Assembly (NCBI GenBank): GCA_937923485.1
Contig: CALDUE010000032.1
Coordinates: 1 to 45,099, forward strand
Direction of reading: 5' to 3'
Source of the DNA: an uncultured Saprospiraceae bacterium
GTDB lineage: Bacteria > Bacteroidota > Bacteroidia > Chitinophagales > Saprospiraceae
Length of the DNA stretch: 45,099 bases
Numbering within the stretch: position 1 is the first letter of the stretch; each line of letters starts with the position of its first letter. This document shows positions 33,650 through 42,581 of the stretch, in pieces. A program made the translations under genes and the position numbers. The notes beneath the pieces were generated by a model that was not told the DNA's origin, did not search any database, and worked only from the letters and a program-made list of their open reading frames with translations.

Positions 33650-35536
33650 ATGTCTCCTTTTTATCGGACTTCCACCTTTCGTGCCTTAGCCATTATTGGA
33701 CTCAGTATTCTAATTACCCTCGGTGCTCGTGGTCAGGATACAGTTGCGTACTACACGTTTACAGGCGACTTGGAGGGTTGGACAGTTTCAGATCTTTCAG
33801 CCGAAGCGACTGGAGACAATTGGGAGTTTACGCAAACAGGACCAAGTGGAGATTTTGCGATTACTCCATTAAGAAGTACAACTGCTAGTGGCGGGTATCT
33901 GCTGTTTGATAGTGATGTACTATGTAGCGGCTCTCAAAATGCGCGGATTCAAAGTCCCATACTTGATCTAAGTCAAGACACCGTGGTAGAGCTACGTTGG
34001 CAACAGCGTTACCGTCGTTTCGAAAGTGCGATTTTTGTTGATGTAAGTAGAGATGGAGGTCAGACCTTCGCACCGTTTGAGCTTTCTCCAGCCTTGATGA
34101 ATGCCGAGTTTACGGGAGCACAAGGTGAAAATCCGGATTTCGTAACCCTAGATATCTCGCCAGTAGCTGCTGGAGAAGCAAGCGTGGTTATCGCATTCCG
34201 ATTCTTCTCGGAGCAAAACATTTTTGGCGATGAGGCTGGCTGCGGTTATTCTTTCATGGTAGACGACGTGGTGATAGCTAACTCTACGTTACCCGCCTCC
34301 CAAAATGATCTTGCGATCGTTCCTGGATCACATGCTGGCGCTGCTAATCTCGTCACGCCAAATACTCAACTCGAAGCACTCAACTTAGGTGCTCAAGTCA
34401 TTAATAATGGACTTAATTCTGCCTCTGGCACACTGATCGTTCGCATTTTTGATAATTCCGGAGCCACTCCTGTTGTGGTATTTACGGATTCTACTCAGGT
34501 ACCCATGCTAGCATCAGGACAGGTTTCAGACTTTCTATTGATGCCAGGGAGTTTCACACCACCCACTAGCCAAACTGCATACATCGGTCGTTATGAATTG
34601 CTCTTAAGTGGTCCTGAGGACGATGCAAGTGCAGATAATATGGCCAGGTTTGATTTTTCTGTTTCTGAGGTAGCTTTCGCCAAAACCACCGGTCCGAGCA
34701 TTTTTGCTCGCCCACAGACTTCTGAGTCTTTCTCCTTCGGGAATGTCTACGGCATTCAAGGAGACGACATCGAGTTAACTAATGTGCTGTTTTGGCTAAG
34801 GCCGATTGGAAATTTCACCACAGCAACCACCGACTCTGTTTTCGTGGAAGTCTACGGGATTACTGGCGATAACAACAGCGACGGAGATTACGAAGACTCA
34901 GGCGAAGCAACCTTATTGAACCGCCAAGGATACACCTTGGAAGGACTTGTAGACGATACTCGCTTTTTTGTAACTCCTTTACCTGATACTGGATTGGCAT
35001 TACCAGATGGAATCGGTCAAATAGCAGTGCTTGTACGCTACGAAGACGCGCTCTCTGGCGATGGTAGGTCGTTAGAGATTGGCGGTGGACCTGACGACAT
35101 CAATACAAATTACGATGCCGAGCAAACGGCTGCGGAATTGAATGGCATCAACCGCTCTTTTGCTATTCGCAGCGTTGGAGACGGTCCGCTATTAGCGTCA
35201 CTTTTTCCAGGGTTCATTCCAGATGTGAGGGCCTATGTAACGGACAGAACCCTAGTCAATAACTCCTCTCCGAGGATCTCCTCTGCATCACTCGAAGTTT
35301 GGCCTAACCCTGCTAGTTCCTTACTCAATTGGACGACAACAACAGGTGCCACTAGAGAAGGAACGATAGAGCTCCATATTGCAGATGCACTAGGCAAAAC
35401 TATATTTCAATCTCAGCAATCATCTGCTGAGGTGAATCAACAAATCGATGTTTCAGGCTTTCCAACTGGCGTCTACCACATTAGTGTCAAGAAGCGTGAT
35501 GGCTGGAAAGGGGTAAAACGGTTTGTAAAGCAATAA
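33650..35536 (+). CDS. T9SS cargo protein with choice-of-anchor/jelly-roll domain
   Basis: A 628-aa secreted protein with a signal peptide ending near GARGQ. The N-terminal domain (about 30-210) begins DTVAYYTFTGDLEGWTVSDL and contains DVSRDGGQTF and YSFMVDDVVI, typical of the choice-of-anchor J / MAM-like fold. Next come Ig-like or CARDB-like repeats (DLAIVPGSHAGAANLVTPNT region), a second beta domain around 345-530, and a C-terminal T9SS type A sorting domain (VWPNPASSLLNWTT, FPTGVYHISV). It carries one exact 13-mer (34673-34685, read AFAKT). It shares domain architecture with the next gene, suggesting an old tandem duplication. Function unknown. Confidence 0.88.
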   Translation: MSPFYRTSTFRALAIIGLSILITLGARGQDTVAYYTFTGDLEGWTVSDLSAEATGDNWEFTQTGPSGDFAITPLRSTTASGGYLLFDSDVLCSGSQNARIQSPILDLSQDTVVELRWQQRYRRFESAIFVDVSRDGGQTFAPFELSPALMNAEFTGAQGENPDFVTLDISPVAAGEASVVIAFRFFSEQNIFGDEAGCGYSFMVDDVVIANSTLPASQNDLAIVPGSHAGAANLVTPNTQLEALNLGAQVINNGLNSASGTLIVRIFDNSGATPVVVFTDSTQVPMLASGQVSDFLLMPGSFTPPTSQTAYIGRYELLLSGPEDDASADNMARFDFSVSEVAFAKTTGPSIFARPQTSESFSFGNVYGIQGDDIELTNVLFWLRPIGNFTTATTDSVFVEVYGITGDNNSDGDYEDSGEATLLNRQGYTLEGLVDDTRFFVTPLPDTGLALPDGIGQIAVLVRYEDALSGDGRSLEIGGGPDDINTNYDAEQTAAELNGINRSFAIRSVGDGPLLASLFPGFIPDVRAYVTDRTLVNNSSPRISSASLEVWPNPASSLLNWTTTTGATREGTIELHIADALGKTIFQSQQSSAEVNQQIDVSGFPTGVYHISVKKRDGWKGVKRFVKQ

Positions 35537-35653
35537 AATTCGTTACATCACAGCGTTTTAAGGCAAAAATTCCTTGTGAGATGTGAATATTGAATTTTAG
35601 CTAATTCAGTACAAAACATCAACATTAATGCATGCAAGAGTCAATTGGTATAC

Positions 35654-35661
35654 TATATTTA
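35654..35661 (+). promoter_or_regulatory. Possible -7 element (TATATTTA)
   Basis: One mismatch from TAnnTTTG, 24 bases upstream of the ATG at 35685. The same octamer precedes the truncated paralogue at 37846-37853. It supports the downstream ATG instead of the one at 35628. Confidence 0.4.
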
Positions 35662-35684
35662 CCCATTCACACAATAACCTCTTC

Positions 35685-37676
35685 ATGCAAACATTTACTA
35701 AGCGCTTCGCGTCTGCGCTTGTAATGATGTCTTTTTTTATGGCATCTGTTACAGCGCAAAGTCAAGCTAATCTTCAAGAGGCTGGTACGCCATCGGTGGC
35801 TTCAAAAGCTACACGAACGTACTCAGCGCAGAGCTCCTCACAGGTTGATGCATTACTGCTATCAACGTTATCTGATTTTTCGGATTTCGTTATAACTAAC
35901 CTTGCTTCTCCTACAGATACACTTTTGTGGGAATTTACGACCGATCCTCAACTGACTGGTACTTTTACTGGACAGGTAGTAGCAAGTGAAACTACAGCTG
36001 ATGGTTTCGCATTGCTAAACTTTGATCGTTTCACGGGCGGAGACACAAGCCTTCCTCCTGTCACAAATGAGCTAACCTCTCCAAGCTACGATGTTACATC
36101 GCTTGATCCTGGCCTCGCTTACCAGTTGAGCTTCTACGCAGCAACTCGTTTTTGTTGTGTCGGACCGATCGGACACACCGTTTCTGTATCGACTGACGGT
36201 GGAGCCACTTTCACTACGCCAATTAACCTAGATCCTACGATTGCTGTTAATGCTCCTGTAGACGGAATCTTTACTATTCCACTTCCTGCAGGAGTTGAGA
36301 ATTCTACTGAATTTCAAGTACGTTTCACGTACCAAGGAGCTTTCTATTACCTAGCTATTGACGATATCTCGATCACTGCTGTTCCTGCTATCGAGCCACA
36401 GGTGAATGACTTCTTCTCATTTGCACCAAACTTTGCTACACCAGCAATGTTCGCTGAAGAAACACCGATTTCTTTTGTTGCGGATATCCAAAGCAACGGT
36501 TTTGAAACAAATGACTTCCAATTGGCAATCACTATTGCTGACGCTGCAACAAACGCAGTTGTGTACACGGATACATTGCTCTACGCTGATATCGCGAGAG
36601 ATTCAGTTGCTGAAAACCAAGTATTTCCAATTGCACCACCACTTCCTACTGCTGTAGGTGACTACGTTGGTACATATGAAATCTTTACCGATCGCATTGC
36701 TGAGGATGCTGACACAACAAATAATACCCAGAGTTTCACTTTCTCTGTGACGGAAGATCTTTTTTCTAAAGGTCCTCCCCTTACAACTATCGATTGTTGT
36801 GCAGATGATTCTGATTTTTCTAGTGGAAACATCTACTACACACCAAGTGTAGACTTGGCCGGTGGAGACTCACTTTTCATTCGCGATATCTCTTTCGCAT
36901 TTGATGCTCAAAACATTGAAGGGGACGACAGTGCAATTCTTGAAGTTAAGACGTATGGTTTCCGTGGTGATCTTAACCTTGACTCGGCACCTAACTTCGG
37001 TGATGTAGATGATGATGATGCAGAGCTCGTTGAGCTTTCTGTTTTGTTCTTCGAAATTGACACTACAAGCCTAAGTGCACCAAGCAACACCATTATTACT
37101 ATGTCTCCAGACGAGGACGGAAATCCAATATTCGTAGATACGGATGAGTTTGTCGGGTTTGCGGTATCTGTAGATTACTTCGCTTCAACCGACGGAGGTA
37201 CGAACGTTGACAACGACTTCAACATCTTCGGTGATAACCTAGGTTATGGAGCAGTTGAGCTTGCTGCTGATTCAACGAATAATTCAAGATTGAATAGCTT
37301 CCTAATCGTACCAGATCGTGGAATCGATGTATTCGCTTACTTCGGTGGCCTCGTTGCATTTACTGATGCTACTGTCATGATCGGAAGCGAAGTAGTTTCT
37401 GTAGGCGACATCCTTCTTGAGACAGCTCAGTTTGATGTTCGTCCAAACCCAGCAACTACTGAGTTCGCTATCGACTTCGATTTTAATACCTCTGTAAACG
37501 CTCAGTTTGAAATCATTAATGCAGTTGGTCAAACAGTTTCTGTTTTCAACCGTGATGGTCTTACATCTGGTGCAATCACTGTTCCTACACAGGGAATGAA
37601 CAACGGTCTTTACTACGTGAAGGTCCGCACTCAAGATGGCCAAACAGCTACTCGTAAGCTTATGGTTAACCGCTAG
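35685..37676 (+). CDS. T9SS cargo protein, paralogue of neighbouring genes
   Basis: A 663-aa secreted protein counted from the ATG at 35685, which begins a proper signal peptide (MQTFTKRFASALVMMSFFMA, cleavage near TAQ). An in-frame ATG at 35628 would put 19 non-signal-like residues ahead. The N-terminal domain contains DTLLWEFTTDPQLTGTFTGQ, DGFALLNFDRFTGG, VSVSTDGGATFT and FYYLAIDDISI (choice-of-anchor J-like). A CARDB-like middle has NDFQLAITIADAATNAVVYT. A second beta domain has the acidic run GDVDDDDAELVEL. The C-terminus is a T9SS type A sorting domain (FDVRPNPATTEFAIDF, GLYYVKV, RKLMVNR). Codon choice looks more biased than in neighbours, which may mean high expression. Function unknown. 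Confidence 0.88.
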   Translation: MQTFTKRFASALVMMSFFMASVTAQSQANLQEAGTPSVASKATRTYSAQSSSQVDALLLSTLSDFSDFVITNLASPTDTLLWEFTTDPQLTGTFTGQVVASETTADGFALLNFDRFTGGDTSLPPVTNELTSPSYDVTSLDPGLAYQLSFYAATRFCCVGPIGHTVSVSTDGGATFTTPINLDPTIAVNAPVDGIFTIPLPAGVENSTEFQVRFTYQGAFYYLAIDDISITAVPAIEPQVNDFFSFAPNFATPAMFAEETPISFVADIQSNGFETNDFQLAITIADAATNAVVYTDTLLYADIARDSVAENQVFPIAPPLPTAVGDYVGTYEIFTDRIAEDADTTNNTQSFTFSVTEDLFSKGPPLTTIDCCADDSDFSSGNIYYTPSVDLAGGDSLFIRDISFAFDAQNIEGDDSAILEVKTYGFRGDLNLDSAPNFGDVDDDDAELVELSVLFFEIDTTSLSAPSNTIITMSPDEDGNPIFVDTDEFVGFAVSVDYFASTDGGTNVDNDFNIFGDNLGYGAVELAADSTNNSRLNSFLIVPDRGIDVFAYFGGLVAFTDATVMIGSEVVSVGDILLETAQFDVRPNPATTEFAIDFDFNTSVNAQFEIINAVGQTVSVFNRDGLTSGAITVPTQGMNNGLYYVKVRTQDGQTATRKLMVNR

Positions 37677-37722
37677 GGTTAACTAGATCATTCGTTAGGC
37701 CTTTCAGGTGCTAACACCAATT

Positions 37723-37760
37723 CGCCCCTGTCGATCCTCGGATTGACAGGGGCGTTTTTT
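37723..37760 (+). terminator. Terminator after the 663-aa T9SS gene
   Basis: CGCCCCTGTC (37723-37732) and GACAGGGGCG (37745-37754) are perfect 10-bp arms followed by six T. Confidence 0.95.
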
Positions 37761-37856
37761 CGTTGGGAAAGCCAAGATTAACCTTTCTAGGTTCAGATGT
37801 GCATCGGCAGCCCTGCAGACATTAATCCTTATGACAAATGATGTTTATATTTAGAC

Positions 37857-38184
37857 ATGAATATTGTTATATCTACTCTACTCTCTTATTATAGCCTTCT
37901 CAACTACTACAATTAAGGCCCATCAAGCATTTGATACACTTCTCCTTGACGATTTTAGTAATGGTTTTGCAGGTTGGACGGTATCTGCATTAACTGCTCC
38001 AAACGATACGATTTTGTGGGAGTATGCCACCAACCCCGTACTCGCAGGCACTTTCACTGGCCAGACGATTGCAAGTGAAAGCGTTGATAACGGATTTGCA
38101 CTGCTAAACTTTGATCGAGCTACTGGAGGGAATACAGATTTTCCTCCAGTTATAAATGAATTCGGGCTGCAAGGACCTCCGTAG
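37857..38184 (+). pseudogene. Truncated T9SS-cargo paralogue
   Basis: From TTG 37864, 106 codons encode a signal-peptide-like start (LYLLYSLIIAFSTTTIKA), then DTILWEYATNPVLAGTFTGQ and DNGFALLNFDRATGGNTDFP, clearly homologous to DTLLWEFTTDPQLTGTFTGQ and DGFALLNFDRFTGG of the upstream 663-aa protein. Homology stops at PPVINE, followed by GLQGPP and a stop, just before a short heptamer array. The only ATG (37857) is in another frame and would need one frameshift to join the signal sequence. The promoter-like TATATTTA is retained at 37846-37853. It is most likely a decayed duplicate; a short secreted product from the TTG cannot be excluded. Confidence 0.75.
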
Positions 38185-38197
38185 GAGCGGGGAGCAC

Positions 38198-38222
38198 AAC
38201 CCTGAACCCTGAACCCTGAACC
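38198..38222. repeat. Short heptamer array, unit AACCCTG
   Basis: Three complete AACCCTG units plus AACC, ending 5 bases before the rplT terminator. The core CCTGAACC also forms the outer arm of the pgk/rfbB terminator (28286) and occurs near 28206. Confidence 0.85.
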
Positions 38223-38226
38223 AAAT

Positions 38227-38262
38227 AAAAAAGCCGCTACTCTGGAAGAGTAACGGCTTTTT
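38227..38262 (-). terminator. Terminator after rplT
   Basis: AAAAAGCCG-c-TACTCT and AGAGTA-a-CGGCTTTTT form a long hairpin with A/T runs on both sides. It lies about 35 bases beyond the rplT stop and may also act on plus-strand read-through. Confidence 0.9.
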
Positions 38263-38296
38263 GAAGCACAAAGCAGTGCTAGTTGTTGTGGGATGT

Positions 38297-38644
38297 CTAC
38301 TTCGCAGCGGACTTCACAATGCTTTCGAATACACTTGGGTGATTCATGGCGAGGTCAGCGAGAACCTTACGATTCAAGGTATTTCCTTGCTGAGAGAGGC
38401 CGTGCATGAGGCGGCTATAGGTTGTACCATGCTGACGCGCGCCAGCATTGATACGTGCAATCCAGAGACGGCGGAAAGCACGCTTCTTGTTGCGACGATC
38501 GCGGTATGCGTAAGAGAGGCCTTTTTCTACAGCGTTTTTGGCGACGGTGTAGACTTTAGATCGGGCACCGAAGTACCCTTTGGCCATCTTTAAAATCTTC
38601 TTGCGGCGTGCACGTGATGCTACGCGGTTGGTTGCTCTTGGCAT
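38297..38644 (-). CDS. rplT: 50S ribosomal protein bL20
   Basis: A 115-aa protein starting [20 protein letters not shown], with [38 protein letters not shown] and the C-terminal [16 protein letters not shown] segment. The ATG at 38644 is preferred to a TTG two codons upstream. bL20 binds 23S rRNA early in assembly and in some bacteria represses its own operon. Last gene of infC-rpmI-rplT. Confidence 0.98.
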   Translation of the reverse strand: MPRATNRVASRARRKKILKMAKGYFGARSKVYTVAKNAVEKGLSYAYRDRRNKKRAFRRLWIARINAGARQHGTTYSRLMHGLSQQGNTLNRKVLADLAMNHPSVFESIVKSAAK

Positions 38645-38723
38645 TGACAAATGATTTAGTCCGATGTAGGGCTAAGGCGACTGCCCCAGGCTTGAGATCC
38701 TACATCCTCGTTAAAACGGAGGT

Positions 38724-38918
38724 TTACTTACAAAGAAGGCGCTTGAGGCGCGGGGTATCCGCGACACTAGCCACTGTTGAACCTTGTAGATTATTCTTTT
38801 GCTTCTTGGTCTTATTACGCATCATGTGAGACGTATAAGCCTGAAAGCGCTTAACCTTACCTGATCCAGTCAGCTTGAAGCGCTTCTTCGCGCTTGAGTG
38901 CGTTTTCATTTTTGGCAT
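38724..38918 (-). CDS. rpmI: 50S ribosomal protein bL35
   Basis: A 64-aa protein, MPKMKTHSSAKKRFKLTGSG, with KVKRFQAYTSHMMRNKTKKQ and a C-terminal LKRLLCK. The ATG at 38918 is certain; upstream in-frame codons belong to the promoter and leader. It lies 79 bases upstream of rplT and has its own promoter. Confidence 0.98.
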   Translation of the reverse strand: MPKMKTHSSAKKRFKLTGSGKVKRFQAYTSHMMRNKTKKQKNNLQGSTVASVADTPRLKRLLCK

Positions 38919-38940
38919 AACAGTACCCTTTAAGGGGCCG

Positions 38941-38972
38941 CAAAGATAGGACATTTTTCTTTGCCTATTCAA
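38941..38972 (-). promoter_or_regulatory. Promoter of rpmI-rplT
   Basis: On the minus strand, TTG (38970-38972), 21 bases, then TATCTTTG (38941-38948), matching the Bacteroidota -33/-7 arrangement with consensus spacing. It lies downstream of the infC terminator, so rpmI-rplT can be made independently of infC. Confidence 0.72.
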
Positions 38973-39056
38973 CTAAAATTCGAGAGCACTCCGATTATCT
39001 AGAATTAGCGCTTTAACGCACGCCTGAATCTGTACCTAAGCTCAACAATTAACGCA

Positions 39057-39090
39057 AAAACGCCCTAATGCCAGAGGCAAAAGGGCGTTT
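39057..39090 (-). terminator. Terminator or attenuator between infC and rpmI
   Basis: AAACGCCCT (39058-39066) pairs with AGGGCGTTT (39082-39090); on the minus strand the stem runs into TTTTTG. It lies 24 bases beyond the infC stop. Confidence 0.85.
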
Positions 39091-39113
39091 CCTTAATTAA
39101 AGCATATTTCAGC

Positions 39114-39761
39114 TTACTTCTTCTTGAGTGGCGCTATGATCACATTCATGCGACGACCCTCCATTCTTGGAAGCTCCTCTGCGGCACCAAGGTCGGCGAG
39201 TTCGTTGATAAAGCGGAGCAACAGAAGCTCACCACGATCCTTAAAAACGATGGCACGACCACGGAAGTGGACATATGCTTTGATCTTCGATCCTTCTTCA
39301 AGGAAGCCTCGTGCGTGACGAAGCTTGAAATTAAAGTCGTGATCATCGGTGTTGGGACCAAAACGTATCTCTTTAATAACCGTCTTGACAGCCTTTGCTT
39401 TGATCTCTTTTTCTTTCTTCTTTTGGTCGTAGATGAACTTAGAATAGTCCATGATACGGCAGACTGGTGGATCTGCTTTCCCACTAATCTCTACGAGGTC
39501 TGAGCCTATCTCGCGCGCCCAATGCTTAACGTCGCGTGTATCGTATACGCCAGTTTCTATAGTCTTTCCCGCGATTTCACTGATCTCCTCCAAATTATCT
39601 CCAACGAGGCGTACCTCTGGAACTCGGATAAAATCATTAATACGGTGTTTGGGTTCGTCCCGGCGGGGCATCGGCTTTCTACGGCGGCCTCCAGATCTTC
39701 TTCTTGCCAAATGAGTGTGGGTTTGTTGTTGATGAATGAACTGCGTGGCTAGCGTGTTCAT
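39114..39761 (-). CDS. infC: Translation initiation factor IF-3
   Basis: IF-3 binds the 30S subunit and enforces start-codon selection. The N-domain begins with HRINDFIRVPEVRLVGDN; the linker and C-domain include GSDLVEISGKADPPVCRIMD, YSKFIYDQKKKEKEIKAKAV, KEIRFGPNTDDHDFNFKLRH and FRGRAIVFKDRGELLLL. From the ATG at 39761 it has 215 aa, with about 17 Gln/His/Thr-rich residues before the usual basic LARRRSGGRRRKPMPRR start. A TTG at 39710 would begin exactly there, and infC often uses an unusual start codon as part of autoregulation. A -7-like element only 8 bases before the ATG also favours the later start. Confidence 0.95.
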   Translation of the reverse strand: MNTLATQFIHQQQTHTHLARRRSGGRRRKPMPRRDEPKHRINDFIRVPEVRLVGDNLEEISEIAGKTIETGVYDTRDVKHWAREIGSDLVEISGKADPPVCRIMDYSKFIYDQKKKEKEIKAKAVKTVIKEIRFGPNTDDHDFNFKLRHARGFLEEGSKIKAYVHFRGRAIVFKDRGELLLLRFINELADLGAAEELPRMEGRRMNVIIAPLKKK

Positions 39762-39769
39762 CTTTACTG

Positions 39770-39777
39770 TAAAGGTA
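39770..39777 (-). promoter_or_regulatory. Possible -7 element of infC promoter
   Basis: On the minus strand TACCTTTA, one mismatch from TAnnTTTG, ending 8 bases before the upstream infC ATG. With the TTG start at 39710 the leader would be about 50 bases. Confidence 0.35.
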
Positions 39778-39851
39778 GACGTTATGAAATTGGTGGAGAA
39801 ACAGTATTCCTGTTTATTCCAGCTATTTCGTTAAAAATCGTGTCTCAATGT

Positions 39852-39873
39852 ACGTTTTTCACTAGAAAAACGT
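39852..39873. promoter_or_regulatory. Palindrome upstream of infC
   Basis: ACGTTTTTC-acta-GAAAAACGT, perfect 9-bp arms with a 4-bp centre, in the 150 bases between the clpC terminator and infC. No T-run follows on either strand, so an operator or leader structure is more likely than a terminator. Confidence 0.4.
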
Positions 39874-39910
39874 GTAGGCCCATCGAGATATTCGTATTTC
39901 AGGTACTTAG

Positions 39911-39950
39911 AAAAAAAGCGCGTCTCCGAACTGCTGTTCAAAGACGCGCT
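39911..39950 (-). terminator. Terminator after clpC
   Basis: AGCGCGTCT (39917-39925) and AGACGCGCT (39942-39950) are perfect arms; in the minus direction the stem is followed by seven T. An exact 13-mer repeat lies between this and the clpC stop. Confidence 0.93.
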
Positions 39951-39972
39951 GTGTGAAAGTTATTAGAAGGTG

Positions 39973-39985
39973 TTTTGGCGAAAGC
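39973..39985 (+). repeat. Interspersed 13-mer, the only intergenic exact copy
   Basis: Exact TTTTGGCGAAAGC between the clpC stop and its terminator, embedded in the 15-mer GTTTTGGCGAAAGCT. All other exact copies are inside coding sequences. Confidence 0.9.
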
Positions 39986-40010
39986 TAGATAAAAAGCTAA
40001 CGCGATAAAT

Positions 40011-42581
40011 CTACTCCTTGCTTTCTTTAGATCCTACCTTACCAGAGGCAGACTTGACGATTAAGCCATCCTTCTCTTCGTTCATTACAGCTTCGAAAAC
40101 TGCTCCCTCTTCAGGGTTTTTCTGCAGGATATGTTCAGCGAGTGGATCTTCGATGTACTTCTGAATTGCACGGTGCAACGGTCGCGCTCCGTACTGCGGA
40201 TCGTAGCCTTTTTCAGCAACAAACTCTTTCGCTTCATCCGTAAGATTGAGCGTGTAGCCCATTCCATCAAGACGCTTGTAGAGATCTTTGAGCGTGATAT
40301 CGATGATCTTGAAGATCTCATCCTTACTCAGGGAGTTGAAGATGACAACATCGTCGATACGATTCAAGAACTCAGGAGAAAACGTACGCTTCAATGCAGC
40401 AGAGATCACTGCGCGACTATCGCCGCTTGCGTTCTCTACCCTACTCTTCGTTGCGAAACCAACTCCTTGACCGAAGTCCTTGAGCTGACGAACTCCAATG
40501 TTCGAAGTCATGATTATCAGCGTGTTCTTGAAGTCAACCTTACGACCAAGACCGTCAGTAAGTTGACCATCGTCGAGTACCTGCAGAAGAATATTGAAGA
40601 CATCAGGGTGAGCCTTCTCGATCTCATCGAGGAGTACCACGCTGTATGGCTTACGACGCACTTTTTCAGTGAGCTGACCACCTTCCTCATAACCTACATA
40701 GCCTGGAGGCGCTCCAATAAGACGACTAACTGTGAATTTCTCCATGTACTCCGACATGTCAATGCGGATAAGCGCATCGTCAGAATCGAAAATGTATCGC
40801 GCGAGCGACTTCGCAAGCTCAGTCTTACCGACGCCCGTAGGTCCTAGGAAGATGAATGAGCCAATTGGCTTAGACGGATCTTTAAGACCAACGCGGTTAC
40901 GTTGTATCGCCTTGGTAATCTTACCAATTGCTTCATCTTGGCCGATGACCGCTCCTTTGAGGTCTTCGCCCATGTTGACGAGCTTACTAGACTCTTTCTG
41001 AGCGACACGAGACACTGGAATACCAGTCATCATCGCTACAACCTCAGCAATGTCTTCCTCGGAGACTGGGTAGCGTTTGGTTTTCACCTCTTCTTCCCAC
41101 TCAACTTTAGCAAATTCAAGCTGACGAACCAACTTAGACTCATCATCGCGAAGGTCTGCAGCCTGCTCGTACTGCTGCTCTTTAACAGCCGTATTCTTTT
41201 TGACTTTCACCTCCTCGATCTGAAGCTCAAGTTCTTCGATGTGCTTAGGAACGTGAATATTCTTAAGGTGCACGCGTGCTCCAACTTCATCAAGTACATC
41301 GATCGCCTTGTCTGGAAGGAAACGATCTGTGATGTATCGATCGGAAAACTTTACACAAGCTTTTACAGATGCCTCATCGTATGAAACGTTGTGGAATTCT
41401 TCGTACTTCCCACGGATATTATTGAGGATGTGCACCGCGTCTTCTGGACTTGGTGGCTCAACGAGTACCTTCTGGAATCTACGATCCAAGGCTCCATCTT
41501 TCTCGATGTGCTGACGATACTCGTCCAACGTAGAAGCTCCGATACATTGCAACTCACCCCTTGCGAGGGCTGGCTTAAAGATGTTCGAAGCATCGAGTGA
41601 ACCCGTGGCTCCACCGGCACCTACTATTGTGTGAATTTCATCAATGAATAGGATAACGTCGCGCGTTTTCTCTAATTCATTCATGATTGCCTTCATGCGC
41701 TCTTCGAACTGACCGCGATACTTGGTGCCTGCCACAAGTGCAGCCAGGTCAAGCATGACGATGCGCTTGTTGAACAGCGTACGACTTACTTTTTTCTGTG
41801 TAATTCTTAGCGCAAGTCCCTCTGCAATAGCAGTTTTACCTACACCTGGCTCACCGATAAGAATTGGATTGTTCTTTTTACGACGGCTTAGAATCTGACT
41901 TACTCGCTCTATCTCCGTTTCACGACCGATGATAGGATCAAGCTTGCCATCTTCGGCAAGTTTTGTGATGTCTCGACCAAAATTGTCAAGAACTGGAGTC
42001 TTGCTTTTGTTCGCTCCACGACCGCGCTGTGAACGACCTGCGCCACCACCCGCGCCGCCTCCTGCGGCATCATCTTCATCAAATTCTTCAGCGTCACCAC
42101 TTGCCTGTGCAAAAGGCTCTGCAAACCCATCTGCTTCCATCGCAGCATACTCGACTTCTTTTTTGTAAGAGTCGTAATCGATATCGTATCGATTCAAAAT
42201 GCGACGTGCAGGATTGTCGTCAAGCTTTAAGAGAGAAAGTAAAAGATGCTCAAGATTGATCTCTTCTGCTCCAGAACTCTGGGCTTCCAAGAAAGTCAAC
42301 TTCAAAACGCGCTCTGCAAGACGATTGAGCGGGAGTTCACCCATCTTCAATGCCTCAGCACTACTTGGCGTTCTTGATATACTATTCTCTACAGACTTGC
42401 GTAATTCTCCTAAATCGGGAACCATGCTTGTCAATACCTTTACCGCAAGGCTATTGCGCTCCTGCACAAGACCTAGAAGTAGGTGCTCTGTACCTATATA
42501 GTCGTGACCAAGGCGAATGGCTTCACTGCGCGAGCGCGCAATTGACTTTTTGACCTCGGGTGAAAATCTTCTGCTGTTCAT
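40011..42581 (-). CDS. clpC: AAA+ unfoldase ClpC (Clp protease ATP-binding subunit)
   Basis: An 856-aa HSP100 unfoldase that feeds substrates to ClpP. Counted from ATG 42581 (a TTG at 42611 would add 10 residues): Clp_N repeats over about 1-150 ([30 protein letters not shown]), a Gly-rich linker ([12 protein letters not shown]), AAA-1 with GEPGVGKTA and [12 protein letters not shown], a middle domain with a UVR-like coil ([20 protein letters not shown]), AAA-2 with [35 protein letters not shown] and MTSN, and the C-terminal small domain with [20 protein letters not shown]. The UVR motif makes it ClpC and not ClpA or ClpB. No mcsA/mcsB adaptor genes nearby. Confidence 0.97.
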   Translation of the reverse strand: MNSRRFSPEVKKSIARSRSEAIRLGHDYIGTEHLLLGLVQERNSLAVKVLTSMVPDLGELRKSVENSISRTPSSAEALKMGELPLNRLAERVLKLTFLEAQSSGAEEINLEHLLLSLLKLDDNPARRILNRYDIDYDSYKKEVEYAAMEADGFAEPFAQASGDAEEFDEDDAAGGGAGGGAGRSQRGRGANKSKTPVLDNFGRDITKLAEDGKLDPIIGRETEIERVSQILSRRKKNNPILIGEPGVGKTAIAEGLALRITQKKVSRTLFNKRIVMLDLAALVAGTKYRGQFEERMKAIMNELEKTRDVILFIDEIHTIVGAGGATGSLDASNIFKPALARGELQCIGASTLDEYRQHIEKDGALDRRFQKVLVEPPSPEDAVHILNNIRGKYEEFHNVSYDEASVKACVKFSDRYITDRFLPDKAIDVLDEVGARVHLKNIHVPKHIEELELQIEEVKVKKNTAVKEQQYEQAADLRDDESKLVRQLEFAKVEWEEEVKTKRYPVSEEDIAEVVAMMTGIPVSRVAQKESSKLVNMGEDLKGAVIGQDEAIGKITKAIQRNRVGLKDPSKPIGSFIFLGPTGVGKTELAKSLARYIFDSDDALIRIDMSEYMEKFTVSRLIGAPPGYVGYEEGGQLTEKVRRKPYSVVLLDEIEKAHPDVFNILLQVLDDGQLTDGLGRKVDFKNTLIIMTSNIGVRQLKDFGQGVGFATKSRVENASGDSRAVISAALKRTFSPEFLNRIDDVVIFNSLSKDEIFKIIDITLKDLYKRLDGMGYTLNLTDEAKEFVAEKGYDPQYGARPLHRAIQKYIEDPLAEHILQKNPEEGAVFEAVMNEEKDGLIVKSASGKVGSKESKE

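Noticed and set aside
39522-39752. Plus-strand frames over infC, and plus-strand frames over rplT (38261-38593)
   Set aside because: They lie entirely within conserved minus-strand ribosomal and IF-3 genes and show no protein-family features.
40131-40847. 238-codon open frame antisense to clpC (and others at 40902-41384, 41391-41600)
   Set aside because: They are antisense shadows of a strongly conserved gene, with no family resemblance, signal or start context; clpC explains the sequence.
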